A DNA stretch of 64,000 bases from DATKPA01 sp051955985 (GTDB lineage Bacteria > Planctomycetota > Phycisphaerae > WQYP01): assembly GCA_051955985.1 (NCBI GenBank), contig JBQCGD010000138.1, positions 27,174 through 91,173 of the forward strand. Reading direction: 5' to 3'. This document shows positions 18,218 through 26,769 of this stretch, in pieces (position 1 is the stretch's first letter; each line of letters starts with the position of its first letter). The notes beneath the pieces were generated by a model, which saw only the letters and a list, made by a program, of their open reading frames with translations, ran no database searches and had not been told where the DNA came from. The translations under genes and the position numbers were made by a program.

Positions 18218-18637
18218 ATGTCCGCCATCCACAACTATCCTGTTACCGCGCCCCCTACCGCGATTGACGCCAACGGCCACGTCAACAACATTGAATACCT
18301 CCGCTGGTTTCAGGAGGCTGCCATTTCCCACGCCGATACCACCGGCTGCACCGCCGCCACCGTCGCCCTGGGCGCTTCCTGGGTGGTCCGCTCGCACCAG
18401 ATCACCTACCTGCGCCCCGCATTCGCCGGCGATCGGCTGGAGGTGAAAACCTGGGTCGCCACCTTCGAAAAAGTCTCCTCCATCCGGCGTTACGAAATCC
18501 TGCGCCCCGCGGACAATGCCATCCTGGCCCAGGGCGAAACCAACTGGGTGTTCATCGACGCCGCGACCGCCCGCCCCCGCCGCATCCCGCCGGAAGTCTC
18601 CTCCCTCTTCACGCTCCATTCTCCCGAAACGCCCTGA
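18218..18637 (+). CDS. acyl-CoA thioesterase, 4-hydroxybenzoyl-CoA thioesterase (YbgC/FadM) type
   Basis: 139-aa single hotdog domain. The signature AIDANGHVNNIEYLRWFQEA carries the catalytic Asp followed by GHVNN; VRSHQITYLRPAFAGDRL and GETNWVFIDAATARP are the remaining conserved strands. It hydrolyses acyl-CoA thioesters in the cytoplasm; substrate chain length is not predictable. It starts a run of four same-strand genes. Confidence 0.88.
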   Translation: MSAIHNYPVTAPPTAIDANGHVNNIEYLRWFQEAAISHADTTGCTAATVALGASWVVRSHQITYLRPAFAGDRLEVKTWVATFEKVSSIRRYEILRPADNAILAQGETNWVFIDAATARPRRIPPEVSSLFTLHSPETP

Positions 18638-18697
18638 CCTCGCACATCCCCCGCCGCTCCTCTATACTTCTCCCAAGCCCGAACGGAGTCCTCATCC

Positions 18698-19102
18698 ATG
18701 CCCAAGTTCATTGTCGAATCCATCGAAAACAACCAGATCACCCTCGCCGCCCCACCGACGAATTACCGCAATACCTTCATTCTGAAATCTGAGAATTCCG
18801 CTGCCGTCACCGTCGGTGAGCGCGTCCGTGGCACCATCCATGCCCCTGCCTGGAAGGTTGATCGTGTCGATCTTGGCGGCAATTACGTCGAGCCCCTCTT
18901 CGGCCGCCCGCGCCGCATGCAGGGAACCATCCTCTCCGTGAACGCCGCCACCAATGAACTCACCGTCCAGGTCGGCTACGAAGTGACCGTCAAACTTCCC
19001 CAGCGCTACAAGGCCGCCGATTTTCTGCCCGGCCAGCGCGTCGGCTGGGACAATGTCGAAATTCCCCTCTTCGAACCCGTGGCCGTGCCCGCCCGCGCCT
19101 GA
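18698..19102 (+). CDS. conserved beta-rich protein, unknown function
   Basis: 134 aa from ATG 18698, with ACGGAG upstream and a TATACT box at 18663-18668. No signal peptide or membrane segment. The sequence is rich in beta-strand stretches (TVGERVRGTIHAPAWKVDRV, ELTVQVGYEVTVKLP), compatible with two small barrel-like folds. It is followed 14 bp later by the molybdopterin oxidoreductase gene and may be co-transcribed with it. Confidence 0.75.
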   Translation: MPKFIVESIENNQITLAAPPTNYRNTFILKSENSAAVTVGERVRGTIHAPAWKVDRVDLGGNYVEPLFGRPRRMQGTILSVNAATNELTVQVGYEVTVKLPQRYKAADFLPGQRVGWDNVEIPLFEPVAVPARA

Positions 19103-19116
19103 TCCGGAGCCTCGCC

Positions 19117-19722
19117 GTGGCCGATCCTCGACCAACATTCATTTCCCCCGATACCCAGCGTTCTCATCGCATTCCGCCGGGGCAGTCGGAAACCAGAAAG
19201 TGGCCCGTGTTGCACTACGGTGACGTGCCGCGCGTCAACCTCGCTCACTGGGATTTCACCATTTCCGGCCTCGTCGACGCCGAAGTGAAGCTGAACTGGG
19301 AGCAGTTCCGGCAGTTGCCCTGGGTCGATGTTCACTGCGACATCCACTGCGTTACCCGCTGGTCGCGTCTGAACAACATGTTCAGCGGTCCCGCCACCCG
19401 CACGATTCTCAACCTCGCCAGGCCCAAGCCCGGCGCGAAGTTTGTCCTCGTGCATTGCGAGCAGGGCTTCACCACCAATCTCCCGATCGACGAATTCCTC
19501 CACGACGATTGCGTCTTCGCCATCGAACACGACGGACAACCCCTCACGCCCGACCATGGCTACCCCGTGCGCCTCGTCGTGCCGAAGCTCTATTTCTGGA
19601 AATCCGCGAAGTGGGTCCGCGGTATCGAACTGCTCGACCACGATACCCCCGGCTTCTGGGAGCAAAACGGCTATCACATGCACGGTGATCCCTGGACCGA
19701 AGAACGTCACTCGTGGGAGTGA
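19117..19722 (+). CDS. molybdopterin-dependent oxidoreductase (sulfite oxidase-like, YuiH type)
   Basis: 201 aa from GTG 19117 (GGAG upstream). It matches the short cytoplasmic SuoX-fold proteins lacking heme and dimerisation domains. The Mo-ligand Cys78 is in DVHCDIHCVTRWSRL; VHCEQGFTTNLPIDEF, GYPVRLVVPKLYFWKSAKWV and the C-terminal NGYHMHGDPWTEERH are all family stretches. Substrate unknown. It belongs with the molybdenum genes at 52.1-52.8 and 61.0-63.3 kb. No Tat signal is seen. Confidence 0.9.
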   Translation: MADPRPTFISPDTQRSHRIPPGQSETRKWPVLHYGDVPRVNLAHWDFTISGLVDAEVKLNWEQFRQLPWVDVHCDIHCVTRWSRLNNMFSGPATRTILNLARPKPGAKFVLVHCEQGFTTNLPIDEFLHDDCVFAIEHDGQPLTPDHGYPVRLVVPKLYFWKSAKWVRGIELLDHDTPGFWEQNGYHMHGDPWTEERHSWE

Positions 19723-19750
19723 GCGGCGCTTCGCGGAGGAGACTCGTTCC

Positions 19751-20152
19751 TTGCGGAAAATCCTTGTACTGCTTCTGTCCTTTTGCTGCGTTGCCTGCAG
19801 CGAGTACGGCTACCGATTCCGGGCACACCCGGATAGTTCGTTCCGCCAGGTCTATGCCGACTACAAGGTCCACGGCGACACTGTCGATATACTCGTGGAC
19901 ACCAACGGCGCCAGGCTGCAAACGATCTACGCCGTCAAACAGGACACCATGCGCGCCGACCCCAAAAGCATCAGCTACCCGCCCTTTTCCGACCAGATGA
20001 TGCCCAGCGGCGGGTACATGATCCACGGACCTTCCTTCGCCCGCGGGCCCACCGTCGCCCATTTCGCCAAGGCCGACCTTGGCCCCGCCCCCTGGGAACT
20101 CCATCTGGCCGTGGAAGGTTTCAAGCCCATGACCGTCGAGGTCGGACCGTAA
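19751..20152 (+). CDS. small predicted lipoprotein
   Basis: 133 aa from TTG 19751, chosen because GGAGGAG lies nine bases upstream and because the first residues form a lipoprotein signal (LRKILVLLLSFCCVACSEYG) with Cys near residue 16. The mature part is small and hydrophilic with no known family. It ends before a bidirectional terminator. Confidence 0.65.
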   Translation: MRKILVLLLSFCCVACSEYGYRFRAHPDSSFRQVYADYKVHGDTVDILVDTNGARLQTIYAVKQDTMRADPKSISYPPFSDQMMPSGGYMIHGPSFARGPTVAHFAKADLGPAPWELHLAVEGFKPMTVEVGP

Positions 20153-20198
20153 CGCCATCGCCCCTTTCCCCCGGCATTCCTTACACAGGCAAAAACAA

Positions 20199-20226
20199 CC
20201 GGAGCTTCCCAGGCGGGAAGCTCCGG
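20199..20226. terminator. bidirectional rho-independent terminator
   Basis: A perfect 12-bp stem (CCGGAGCTTCCC and its complement) with loop AGGC. The plus side continues CTCGTTTTG and the minus side TTGTTTTTG. It serves the convergent lipoprotein and porin genes. Confidence 0.85.
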
Positions 20227-20256
20227 CTCGTTTTGCACTGACCGCTTGAAGGTCGA

Positions 20257-21726
20257 TCAGAACTTCAATTGGAACTGCAGGCGGAAAATCATGTCCTGCG
20301 TGTTGATCGCCGTGTCGGCCGTCGAGCTGTTGAACGCCGCTTCGTTCGGCACGTACGAGCCTTCCGCCTGGATCTTCGCGTTGTTGCCGTACATGTAGTA
20401 GTTCAGGCCCAGGGAGTATTCCTCCATCCGGTTCGGCCCGCCTTCGGTCAGCAACTGGCCCGCGCGGCCCCACACTTCCCACTGCGGGGCGAAGACATAG
20501 CCGACCTGGCCGTAGTAGCCCAGTTCGAAGAAGCTCGACTTGCTCCCGTAGCCCGAAGGCACGGTCACGCCCGCGCCGGGGTTCTCGTTGATCTGCTGGA
20601 TGAACGACGCGCCCGTGACCGACAGGCCCCGCCACTTGATTTCGCTGTCGACGGTGCCCCGGTAGAGGTCGCCGTTCAGCGGGTAGCCGCCGACAAAGCC
20701 GGGGCTCGGGTTGCTCGAAAGGCCCGGCAGGCTGTTGTTGCCCTGCGAGCCGGGGAAGGCGTTGCTGCTCGCGTTCGCCGATTCGTAACCCGCGGCCGCG
20801 CCGATTTCCCATGCCAGGTTGCTCTTGTCCTTGCGGAGGTCCGCTTCGTCGTTGAAGTCGGCCAGCGTGCCGCCGCCAACATATTCCGTCCGCCCGTAAA
20901 AGGCGAGGCGGTTGTCATTCTTCCCGCCGATTTCCGCCGCACGCCCCGCCGTGTTCGACTTCTGACCGTTGTTCACGTTCACTTCATACATCCAGTGATC
21001 CTTCACCGGCTGCCCGAAGACGCTCACGCCCAGGCTGCGCACCGGGTCGAACGCGTTGAACAGGATCGGGAAGTCCGTCCCTTCCAGGCCGGACGAAATG
21101 TATTCCAAACGAGAGTAAGGAGTGAGGAACGAACCGGCCCGCACGTTCAACAGATCGTTGAAGCGGTAGGCCATGTAGATGTCCAGGGTCTGGAAGTTGT
21201 TGTTGTTTCCGGAATCGCCGGCAAAGTCGCCGGAGATCATGTATGAAAGGTTTGGGCTGAACGCATTGCCCGAGAAGATTAAGCGCGCCCGGCGGAAATC
21301 AAAGCCGTTCGCGTCGCCGTGCTTCGGCGTGGAGCTGAACGCCCCGCCGTTGTGGGCTTCGTCGTGGGCGTACGTGTAGCGGAACTGCAGGTAGCCGTTC
21401 GCCTGGAACTTGAAGTTCTTGTCCGGGGTCTGCAGGTAGAACCCGTTCTTGTAGCCGAAGTTGTCGCCATCGGCGAACTGGCTGCGGGTCTTGGCGTCGG
21501 CGATAGTCTGCTCGACGATCGCGCGAACCTGGTTGGCGCGTTCCTGCGTCATCCAGTTCTGGTTTTCTTTCTGTTCCAGATCCGCAACCCGCGCCCGCAG
21601 GGCCTTGAGTTCCGCGGAGACCGATTCGTTCGTCGCCGGATCTTCTGCAAAAGCGCCCGACGTCACCACAAGCACCAGCGTCGCTGCTGCTAGAGCAGCA
21701 CGCCCGGACCAAAAACCACTAGGCAT
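20257..21726 (-). CDS. OprO/OprP-like outer membrane porin
   Basis: 489 aa from ATG 21726 with GGGAGG upstream. A signal peptide ends at TSGAFAED. A short coiled coil follows (SAELKALRARVADLEQKENQ), typical for planctomycete porins, then the phosphate-selective porin barrel: YLQFRYTYAHDE, FDFRRARLIFSGN, DIYMAYRFNDLLNVRAGSF, and a final beta strand ending MIFRLQFQLKF with C-terminal Phe as required for BAM insertion. Located in the outer membrane, passing anions. Three 11-bp-phased repeats in its promoter resemble a Pho box, which supports phosphate control. Confidence 0.88.
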   Translation of the reverse strand: MPSGFWSGRAALAAATLVLVVTSGAFAEDPATNESVSAELKALRARVADLEQKENQNWMTQERANQVRAIVEQTIADAKTRSQFADGDNFGYKNGFYLQTPDKNFKFQANGYLQFRYTYAHDEAHNGGAFSSTPKHGDANGFDFRRARLIFSGNAFSPNLSYMISGDFAGDSGNNNNFQTLDIYMAYRFNDLLNVRAGSFLTPYSRLEYISSGLEGTDFPILFNAFDPVRSLGVSVFGQPVKDHWMYEVNVNNGQKSNTAGRAAEIGGKNDNRLAFYGRTEYVGGGTLADFNDEADLRKDKSNLAWEIGAAAGYESANASSNAFPGSQGNNSLPGLSSNPSPGFVGGYPLNGDLYRGTVDSEIKWRGLSVTGASFIQQINENPGAGVTVPSGYGSKSSFFELGYYGQVGYVFAPQWEVWGRAGQLLTEGGPNRMEEYSLGLNYYMYGNNAKIQAEGSYVPNEAAFNSSTADTAINTQDMIFRLQFQLKF

Positions 21727-21816
21727 TTCATGCCTCCCAACGAGTTTCCTTCCCAGCCGAAAAGTAGCCGGTGACAAATACCCGGCCCGGTGGAGGTGCG
21801 AACGATAACGCGGGAT

Positions 21817-21845
21817 TGTAAAGAGCCCGTTAAGAACGTGTAAAG
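21817..21845 (-). promoter_or_regulatory. Pho-box-like triple direct repeat
   Basis: On the minus strand CTTTACA, CTTAACG and CTTTACA follow one another with exactly 11-bp spacing (plus-strand units end at 21823, 21834 and 21845). Direct repeats with 11-bp period are the binding pattern of PhoB/PhoP regulators. They lie about 90-120 bp before the porin start. Confidence 0.55.
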
Positions 21846-21979
21846 CGAATGTGCAATAAAACAAAACCTCCCCTTTACTTTTTCACCCCCTGTCGCAATC
21901 ACTGGAATGGATGCATTCAAAGCGACGGCACCCCCCGAAATAGTCATACGGAAAACCCCTATGACCCCGCAACCGCCCA

Positions 21980-22053
21980 CGCGCTCGGAGGGACTCGAAC
22001 CCCCAACCGCCTGGTTCGAAGCCAGGAACTCTATCCAATTGAGCTACGAGCGC
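21980..22053 (-). tRNA. tRNA-Arg(TCG)
   Basis: Acceptor stem GCGCTCG/CGAGCGC, D arm starting GCTCAATTGGATAGAG, anticodon stem CCTGG/CCAGG with loop CTTCGAA (anticodon TCG, reading CGA), and T loop TTCGAGT. The 3' CCA is not encoded. It lies alone between the porin and epimerase genes. Confidence 0.95.
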
Positions 22054-22081
22054 AACACCCCAGCAGTCTAACCCCCGCCCC

Positions 22082-23125
22082 TTACCGGTCAAACTGCGCA
22101 TCAAAGACAATGTCACTGCGCTCAAAGTCCGCCCGCCGAACAAACTCCGCCGCTTCCCGAGCCCCATGCTCCCGGTTCATGTTTTGATCCTCCCACTCCA
22201 CCGACAGAGGACCCTTGTACCCCGCAAAGTTCAATGCCCGGATCACTTCCTCAAAATTCACGCTCCCATGCCCCAGCGACCGGAATTCCCAATACCTTTC
22301 CGGGTCCCCGAAGGGCAAATGCCCGCCAAACACCCCCGAACGCCGCGGGAACGGGCTCTTCCACGCGTCCTTCATATGCACGTGATAGATCCGCTTCGCA
22401 AACTCCCGGATGAACCCCACGTACGCCACCCCCTGGTACACGAGATGCGACGGATCGTAATTGAACCCAAATGCCTCGCGATGCTTCAGCGCCTCCAGCG
22501 CCCGATGCGCCGACACAATATCAAACGCAATCTCCGTCGGATGCACCTCCAGCCCGAACTTCACCTCATGCTCATCAAACACATCCAGGATCGGATTCCA
22601 CCGCTTTGCAAAATCCGCATACCCCGCATCCAGTTGCCCTGGCAGCACCGGCGGAAACGAATAAGCCAGATGCCAGATCGACGACCCCGTGAACCCGTTC
22701 ACCACCACCCGGTGCAGTTCAGACTTGACCTCCTTCGGCGCCGCATCAAAAAACCGCCGCGCCGCCCGCGCGGTCTTCTTCATCTCCTCCGCCGCCCGCT
22801 GCCGCACCCCCTCCGGCTTCCCATCGCCCCACACATGCTCCGGCAGAATCTGCTGATGCCGCGCATCAATATTGTCACAAATGCATTGCCCCACCAGGTG
22901 CGACGACACCGCAAGGCACTTCAACCCCGCCTTTTGCAGCATCGCCCACCGCTTCTTGATGTAGTTCGCCCCCGCCTTCCCATCCAGAATCTTGTCCACC
23001 TCAAAATGATCCCCCCAGCAGCAAAGTTCCACCCCGTCATACCCAAACGACTTCACTTTCCTGCAAAGCGTCTCAAACGGGAGGTCAGCCCACTGTCCGG
23101 TGAAAAGCGTAACGGGTCGTGCCAT
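22082..23125 (-). CDS. sugar phosphate isomerase/epimerase (xylose isomerase-like TIM barrel)
   Basis: 347 aa; start ATG 23125 is set by GAGGAG six bases upstream. Residues follow the AP-endonuclease-2/xylose isomerase-like fold: GYDGVELCCWGDHFEV, FGLEVHPTEIAFDI (metal-binding Glu), NYDPSHLVYQG (Asp/His ligands), RIYHVHMKDAW and GPLSVEWEDQN (final Glu). Such enzymes act on keto sugars or inositol derivatives; the exact substrate is unknown. Its location near carbohydrate genes suggests sugar catabolism. Confidence 0.85.
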   Translation of the reverse strand: MARPVTLFTGQWADLPFETLCRKVKSFGYDGVELCCWGDHFEVDKILDGKAGANYIKKRWAMLQKAGLKCLAVSSHLVGQCICDNIDARHQQILPEHVWGDGKPEGVRQRAAEEMKKTARAARRFFDAAPKEVKSELHRVVVNGFTGSSIWHLAYSFPPVLPGQLDAGYADFAKRWNPILDVFDEHEVKFGLEVHPTEIAFDIVSAHRALEALKHREAFGFNYDPSHLVYQGVAYVGFIREFAKRIYHVHMKDAWKSPFPRRSGVFGGHLPFGDPERYWEFRSLGHGSVNFEEVIRALNFAGYKGPLSVEWEDQNMNREHGAREAAEFVRRADFERSDIVFDAQFDR

Positions 23126-23391
23126 GCGCATCTCCTCACAAACGGCCGACGCATGATACGCCGCAAAAAATCCGCCGACAATTCCCGGCGAGGGAACGCA
23201 AAACAAAACATAAAAAACGCGGGAAGCGGAAGTTCCGGTCGGCGGTTCGACCTGCGGCGAGAGGGTGCACTTGTTTGGTCTCACCTCGGTTTTCCATGGT
23301 GCGGAGCGTGCGGGGATGCCACGGCGTCCACGGGCGCAATTTCCGTTTGTCGAATGGGCGGATCGCTTTCAAGAACATTAAAAGAATTTAT

Positions 23392-23419
23392 TTGCCAACT
23401 CCCAAATCGACAGTATGCT
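23392..23419 (+). promoter_or_regulatory. promoter of the dockerin/PEP-CTERM gene
   Basis: TTGCCA (5/6) and TATGCT (4/6) are separated by 16 bp. The predicted start falls in the operator that follows. Confidence 0.5.
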
Positions 23420-23421
23420 GA

Positions 23422-23435
23422 GGTAAACGATTACC
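23422..23435. promoter_or_regulatory. LacI/GalR-type operator
   Basis: GGTAAACGATTACC is palindromic with central CG (12 of 14 symmetric positions), the form recognised by LacI/GalR-family sugar-responsive repressors. Its position over the transcription start would block initiation. No LacI gene lies in this window. Confidence 0.5.
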
Positions 23436-23487
23436 TAAATCTCGTATTTAGGTGGCCCCGGACAAGGACGGCGACTGATCGCCGTCC
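23433..23487 (+). promoter_or_regulatory. two leader stems before the dockerin gene
   Basis: ACCTAAAT/ATTTAGGT (8 bp, loop CTCGT) overlaps the operator palindrome by three bases, and GGACGGCGA/TCGCCGTCC (9 bp, loop CTGA) follows at 23466-23487. The second has no U-run, so it is not a standard terminator. mRNA protection or a regulatory role is possible. Confidence 0.45.
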
Positions 23488-23538
23488 CCCGGCTCATTTC
23501 ATCGCGCGGCGGTCAACTCACTTTTTGGGGAGGAGCTT

Positions 23539-25227
23539 ATGGCTCTCGTTCGGCGTTTTTCGCCCTTCGTCGTGGCCGCTGTCATCAGCGCTGCGGCTGG
23601 TACTTCACCCGCTCTTGCCGTCGTCATTGGCAGTTGGGAGCAGAGCTCCGAAGGCTGGTTCGACTGGGCCGCCGGCGGTACAACCCTCCCTTCCAACTAC
23701 AGCTTCAGCACCGTCGGGGCGACGCTCGGCACCTCCAGCCTCGCTTTCAATCCGACCTCCCCCCCCGCCGGCTGGTCTTACGGCACCGGCTATTATCAGG
23801 CCCTGGCTGTCTCCCTGGGAGACCAGACCGACGGCAACGGCGTGAACGAGATCACGGATTTTCTCAACAACACCAAGTTCTCAGTAGATGTCGCCTATGA
23901 CGCCTCCCAATGGACCGGCGCAACCTATGCAACGCTGAACCTGATCGTCAACGCACCCGGGTGGGGATTTACGCAACTGCCCCAGTCCACGATCACCGAC
24001 AGCGGAAACTCGGGATATCCAGGCGGCTGGGACCCGACGAATTACCCGGGCGTCACGCAGCGCACAATCAGTTGGGATTATTCGTCGGTCCTGTCCGCCC
24101 TCGCAGGGACCCCAGGGTATGTCCAGTTGATTCTGCTCTCCAGTACCGATGGCACCGCCGGCGTCGAATACTTCGACAACGCCCAGTTGACCGGCGGCGC
24201 AACCGGGCCGGCAAATCTCACCTGGAACAACAACGGCGCCACCGGCGACGGCGTCACCTGGGACACCGCCGTGAATCAGAACTGGAACAATGGATCGAGC
24301 CCCGCCCAGTTCCACGCCGGCGACACCATCACTTTCAACGACACAAACAACGGCCATTATTCCATCACTATCACCGGCTCGAATGCCCCCGCGGCCGTCA
24401 CCGTCAACAATTCTCAAGGCAATTACGTCTTTTCCGGCACCGGCGCGATCAGCGGCGCAACCACCCTCACCAAATCCGGATCCAGTTCGCTCACGATCGG
24501 CAATGCCAATACCTACACCGGCGGCACGATCGTCAGCGGCGGAACCGTGATCGTCGCGGATTCCGCAGCACTTGGTTCGGGCTCACTGACAATTCATAAC
24601 GGTGGCACCGTCCAACTGCAGGCGGGACTTCCGACTGCCGTGCTTCTCCCCGCTGTGCAATTCGATGGAAGTGCCGGCGCCTGGCAGGGAACGCTGGACC
24701 TCACCAGCGACAAGCTCGTTGTGCAAGATTCCGCAACTCACGCCGCCACGCTGGCCGCGCTGCAGAACCAGGTCGTCTTCGGAAGAACAAACACCACCGG
24801 CATCCTCAGCACCGCCCTTCCGGCGCATTCCGCGATTGCGGTGATTGACAACGGCGCACTTCCACAGCCTCTTACGATGTTCGGCGGCGTGGGGGTCGAC
24901 GGCAACTCCATCCTGCTGACCGTGGCGCTTCTGGGCGATGCGAACGTCGATGGAAAAGTCGATCTCACCGATCTTTCCACCGTGCTCAACAACTTCGGTA
25001 CGACCACGCCCAACTGGACATCGGGAAATTTCGACGGAGCCGCGACCATCGATCTGACGGACCTCTCCGACGTCCTCAATAATTTTGGACTCACCTCTCC
25101 GAGTCCCACCGCGGCCAGCTTCGCTTCCGCGGCGACAGCTGCGCCCGAACCCGCCTCGCTTGCAGCCCTGATGCTGGCGACGCCAATCCTCCTCAAACGG
25201 CGCAACCGCCTCACGAAGATCAGGTGA
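23539..25227 (+). CDS. secreted protein with autotransporter-type beta repeats, two dockerin-like repeats and PEP-CTERM tail
   Basis: 562 aa from ATG 23539 (GGAGGAG upstream). The signal peptide ends after SPALA. Residues 30-220 form a jelly-roll-like domain (IGSWEQSSEGWFDW to GVEYFDNAQL). Residues 225-360 carry a passenger-associated repeat (TLTKSGSSSLTIGNANTYTG). Residues 470-530 hold two dockerin-like calcium loops, GDANVDGKVDLTDLS and GNFDGAATIDLTDLS. The end has PEPASLAALMLATP, a hydrophobic helix and KRRNR, the PEP-CTERM sorting signal. It should be exported and anchored or processed, possibly binding a carbohydrate. Confidence 0.85.
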   Translation: MALVRRFSPFVVAAVISAAAGTSPALAVVIGSWEQSSEGWFDWAAGGTTLPSNYSFSTVGATLGTSSLAFNPTSPPAGWSYGTGYYQALAVSLGDQTDGNGVNEITDFLNNTKFSVDVAYDASQWTGATYATLNLIVNAPGWGFTQLPQSTITDSGNSGYPGGWDPTNYPGVTQRTISWDYSSVLSALAGTPGYVQLILLSSTDGTAGVEYFDNAQLTGGATGPANLTWNNNGATGDGVTWDTAVNQNWNNGSSPAQFHAGDTITFNDTNNGHYSITITGSNAPAAVTVNNSQGNYVFSGTGAISGATTLTKSGSSSLTIGNANTYTGGTIVSGGTVIVADSAALGSGSLTIHNGGTVQLQAGLPTAVLLPAVQFDGSAGAWQGTLDLTSDKLVVQDSATHAATLAALQNQVVFGRTNTTGILSTALPAHSAIAVIDNGALPQPLTMFGGVGVDGNSILLTVALLGDANVDGKVDLTDLSTVLNNFGTTTPNWTSGNFDGAATIDLTDLSDVLNNFGLTSPSPTAASFASAATAAPEPASLAALMLATPILLKRRNRLTKIR

Positions 25228-25286
25228 GCGCAGCCTCAATTGAAAACAGGTGAGCGACGCAGCCGTCGCTCACCTGCTTTTTTGCA

Positions 25287-25862
25287 TCACACCCGCGGCA
25301 CCCACTCATCCTGGAACGTCGCGTACATCCACGAATCCACGTACGCTCCGCCCCGATGGCAATACCGCCGAAGCATCGCCTCCGGCTTCAGCCCCAGCTT
25401 CCGCATCACGCTCCCCGATGCCGGGTTGCTCACGTGATGCATCGCCTCCACGCGGTTCAATCCCCACTCGAAGAACAGCATCTCCATGATCCGCGCCGCA
25501 GCCTCCGTGCAGTATCCCTTCCCCCAGTGCGGCACATCCAACCAGTACCACAACGCCGCCCGCGCGTGATACAACTGCATCTTCGCCCCCACCGCGCCGA
25601 TCCGCTCGCTGCTTTCGCGCCTTCGCACGATGTACCCGAACCCCTCCCCTTCTTCGACGTAGCGCCGCAGCCGGTTCCGCACGTAATCCGCGGCCTTCCC
25701 TTCCGGGTACGGCACCAGCATCCCCATCCCCAGCGCAATTCGCGGATCGCTTGAACACCGCTGCAGAAACTCAATGTCCTCCTCGCCGATGGGCGTCAAC
25801 TGCAGCCGCGACGTTTCCAGTTCTTTCAGTTGCAACGGCGGCTGCACCAGCGTCACACACAT
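25287..25862 (-). CDS. GNAT acetyltransferase (RimJ/RimL type)
   Basis: 191 aa; start ATG 25862 with GGAGGTGG upstream, overlapping the stop of the preceding gene by 10 bp, so translation is probably coupled. Acetyl-CoA-binding signature in YWLDVPHWGKGYCTEAA; LNRVEAMHHVSNPASGSVMRKLGL is the typical RimJ C-terminal region. Substrate (N-terminal amine of a protein or small molecule) unknown. It is a paralogue of its upstream neighbour. Confidence 0.85.
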   Translation of the reverse strand: MCVTLVQPPLQLKELETSRLQLTPIGEEDIEFLQRCSSDPRIALGMGMLVPYPEGKAADYVRNRLRRYVEEGEGFGYIVRRRESSERIGAVGAKMQLYHARAALWYWLDVPHWGKGYCTEAAARIMEMLFFEWGLNRVEAMHHVSNPASGSVMRKLGLKPEAMLRRYCHRGGAYVDSWMYATFQDEWVPRV

Positions 25863-26503
25863 GATGCCACCTCCAGGGGAACACCCCGTCTCGCCCGCAG
25901 GCCGCTGTACCGCCGCACCCGCCATTCTTCGTGCAGAATGCTGTAGGCAACGACGTCGAGATAGTGATTCCACTTCTGATGAAACTGCCGCAGCACCCCT
26001 TCCTTCGTCATCCCGAGCTTTTCCATCACGCGCCCGGATGCTGGATTGTGCGCAAAATGCTCGGCGCCGATGCGATTCATCCCCAGCCGCGTGAACCCGT
26101 ATCCCAGCACCGCATTCGCCGCTTCGGTGGCAAAGCCCTTGTTCCAATAGGGCACGCCGATCCAGTAGCCCAGGATGCCGCGCGCATGGGTGGGATCGCC
26201 CTGCTGCTCAACGCTCACCAGTCCAATCAGGTGGCCGGTGTCCGTGGGATCCTTCTCCCGTCCCGGCGTGCGCGTGCCGGCAAGGGTCACCCCGAAGTGA
26301 AACGCCACGCCCTGCTCCGCAAACGCGGGCAGCCGTTCGATCCACTTCTCTGCCGCGCCGTCCGGGTACGGATGCGGAATCCGCGCCGTCATCGCCGCAA
26401 CTCGACGATCCCCCGCAAGGTGCTGAACGCGCTTCGCATCGGCCAGCGTGAGCGGCCGGAGACAGAGGCGGGGGGTGTAGAGGGTTGCGGGGGTCGGGGG
26501 CAT
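25853..26503 (-). CDS. GNAT acetyltransferase (RimJ/RimL type)
   Basis: 216 aa from ATG 26503, with AGGAG upstream. YWIGVPYWNKGFATEAANAV is the acetyl-CoA loop and MNRIGAEHFAHNPASGRVMEKLGM the conserved C-terminal stretch. The N-terminal LYTPRLCLRPLTLADA is typical of ribosomal-protein-type N-acetyltransferases. Tandem arrangement with the overlapping paralogue downstream suggests a local duplication. Confidence 0.88.
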   Translation of the reverse strand: MPPTPATLYTPRLCLRPLTLADAKRVQHLAGDRRVAAMTARIPHPYPDGAAEKWIERLPAFAEQGVAFHFGVTLAGTRTPGREKDPTDTGHLIGLVSVEQQGDPTHARGILGYWIGVPYWNKGFATEAANAVLGYGFTRLGMNRIGAEHFAHNPASGRVMEKLGMTKEGVLRQFHQKWNHYLDVVAYSILHEEWRVRRYSGLRARRGVPLEVASCV

Positions 26504-26769
26504 GGCGATTCTCCTGTGCGTTGGGTTGTCCTGAACGGCCGCGTGAGCGGAATAGGCGGAAACCGCTTCACGCGGCCGCGTCCGTGGACAACGGAACCTG
26601 ATACCAGTCTCGCGTTGATGACTCCCCGCCAAACCTCCTCGCTCCCGTACGCCGGGAACCGAGTGGGCGGCCGGGCTGACACGTGGACCCGGCCGCTGTA
26701 CGGCTTGTGGAGCGCCATCGAATCGGCCTCATTGCCAACTGGCCGATTCCTGCGCGAAAACGCTTGAGG

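Larger units (their letters stand above)
23126..23538. other. 413-bp promoter/leader region of the dockerin protein gene
   Basis: No convincing frame is present. The right half holds a sigma-70-type promoter (23392-23419), a LacI-type operator (23422-23435), an overlapping alternative stem (23433-23453) and a third stem (23466-23487) before the GGGGAGGAG ribosome site. Confidence 0.6.

Noticed and set aside
23466..23487. possible attenuator terminator before the dockerin gene
   Set aside because: Perfect stem but no U-run follows; kept only as a leader stem.
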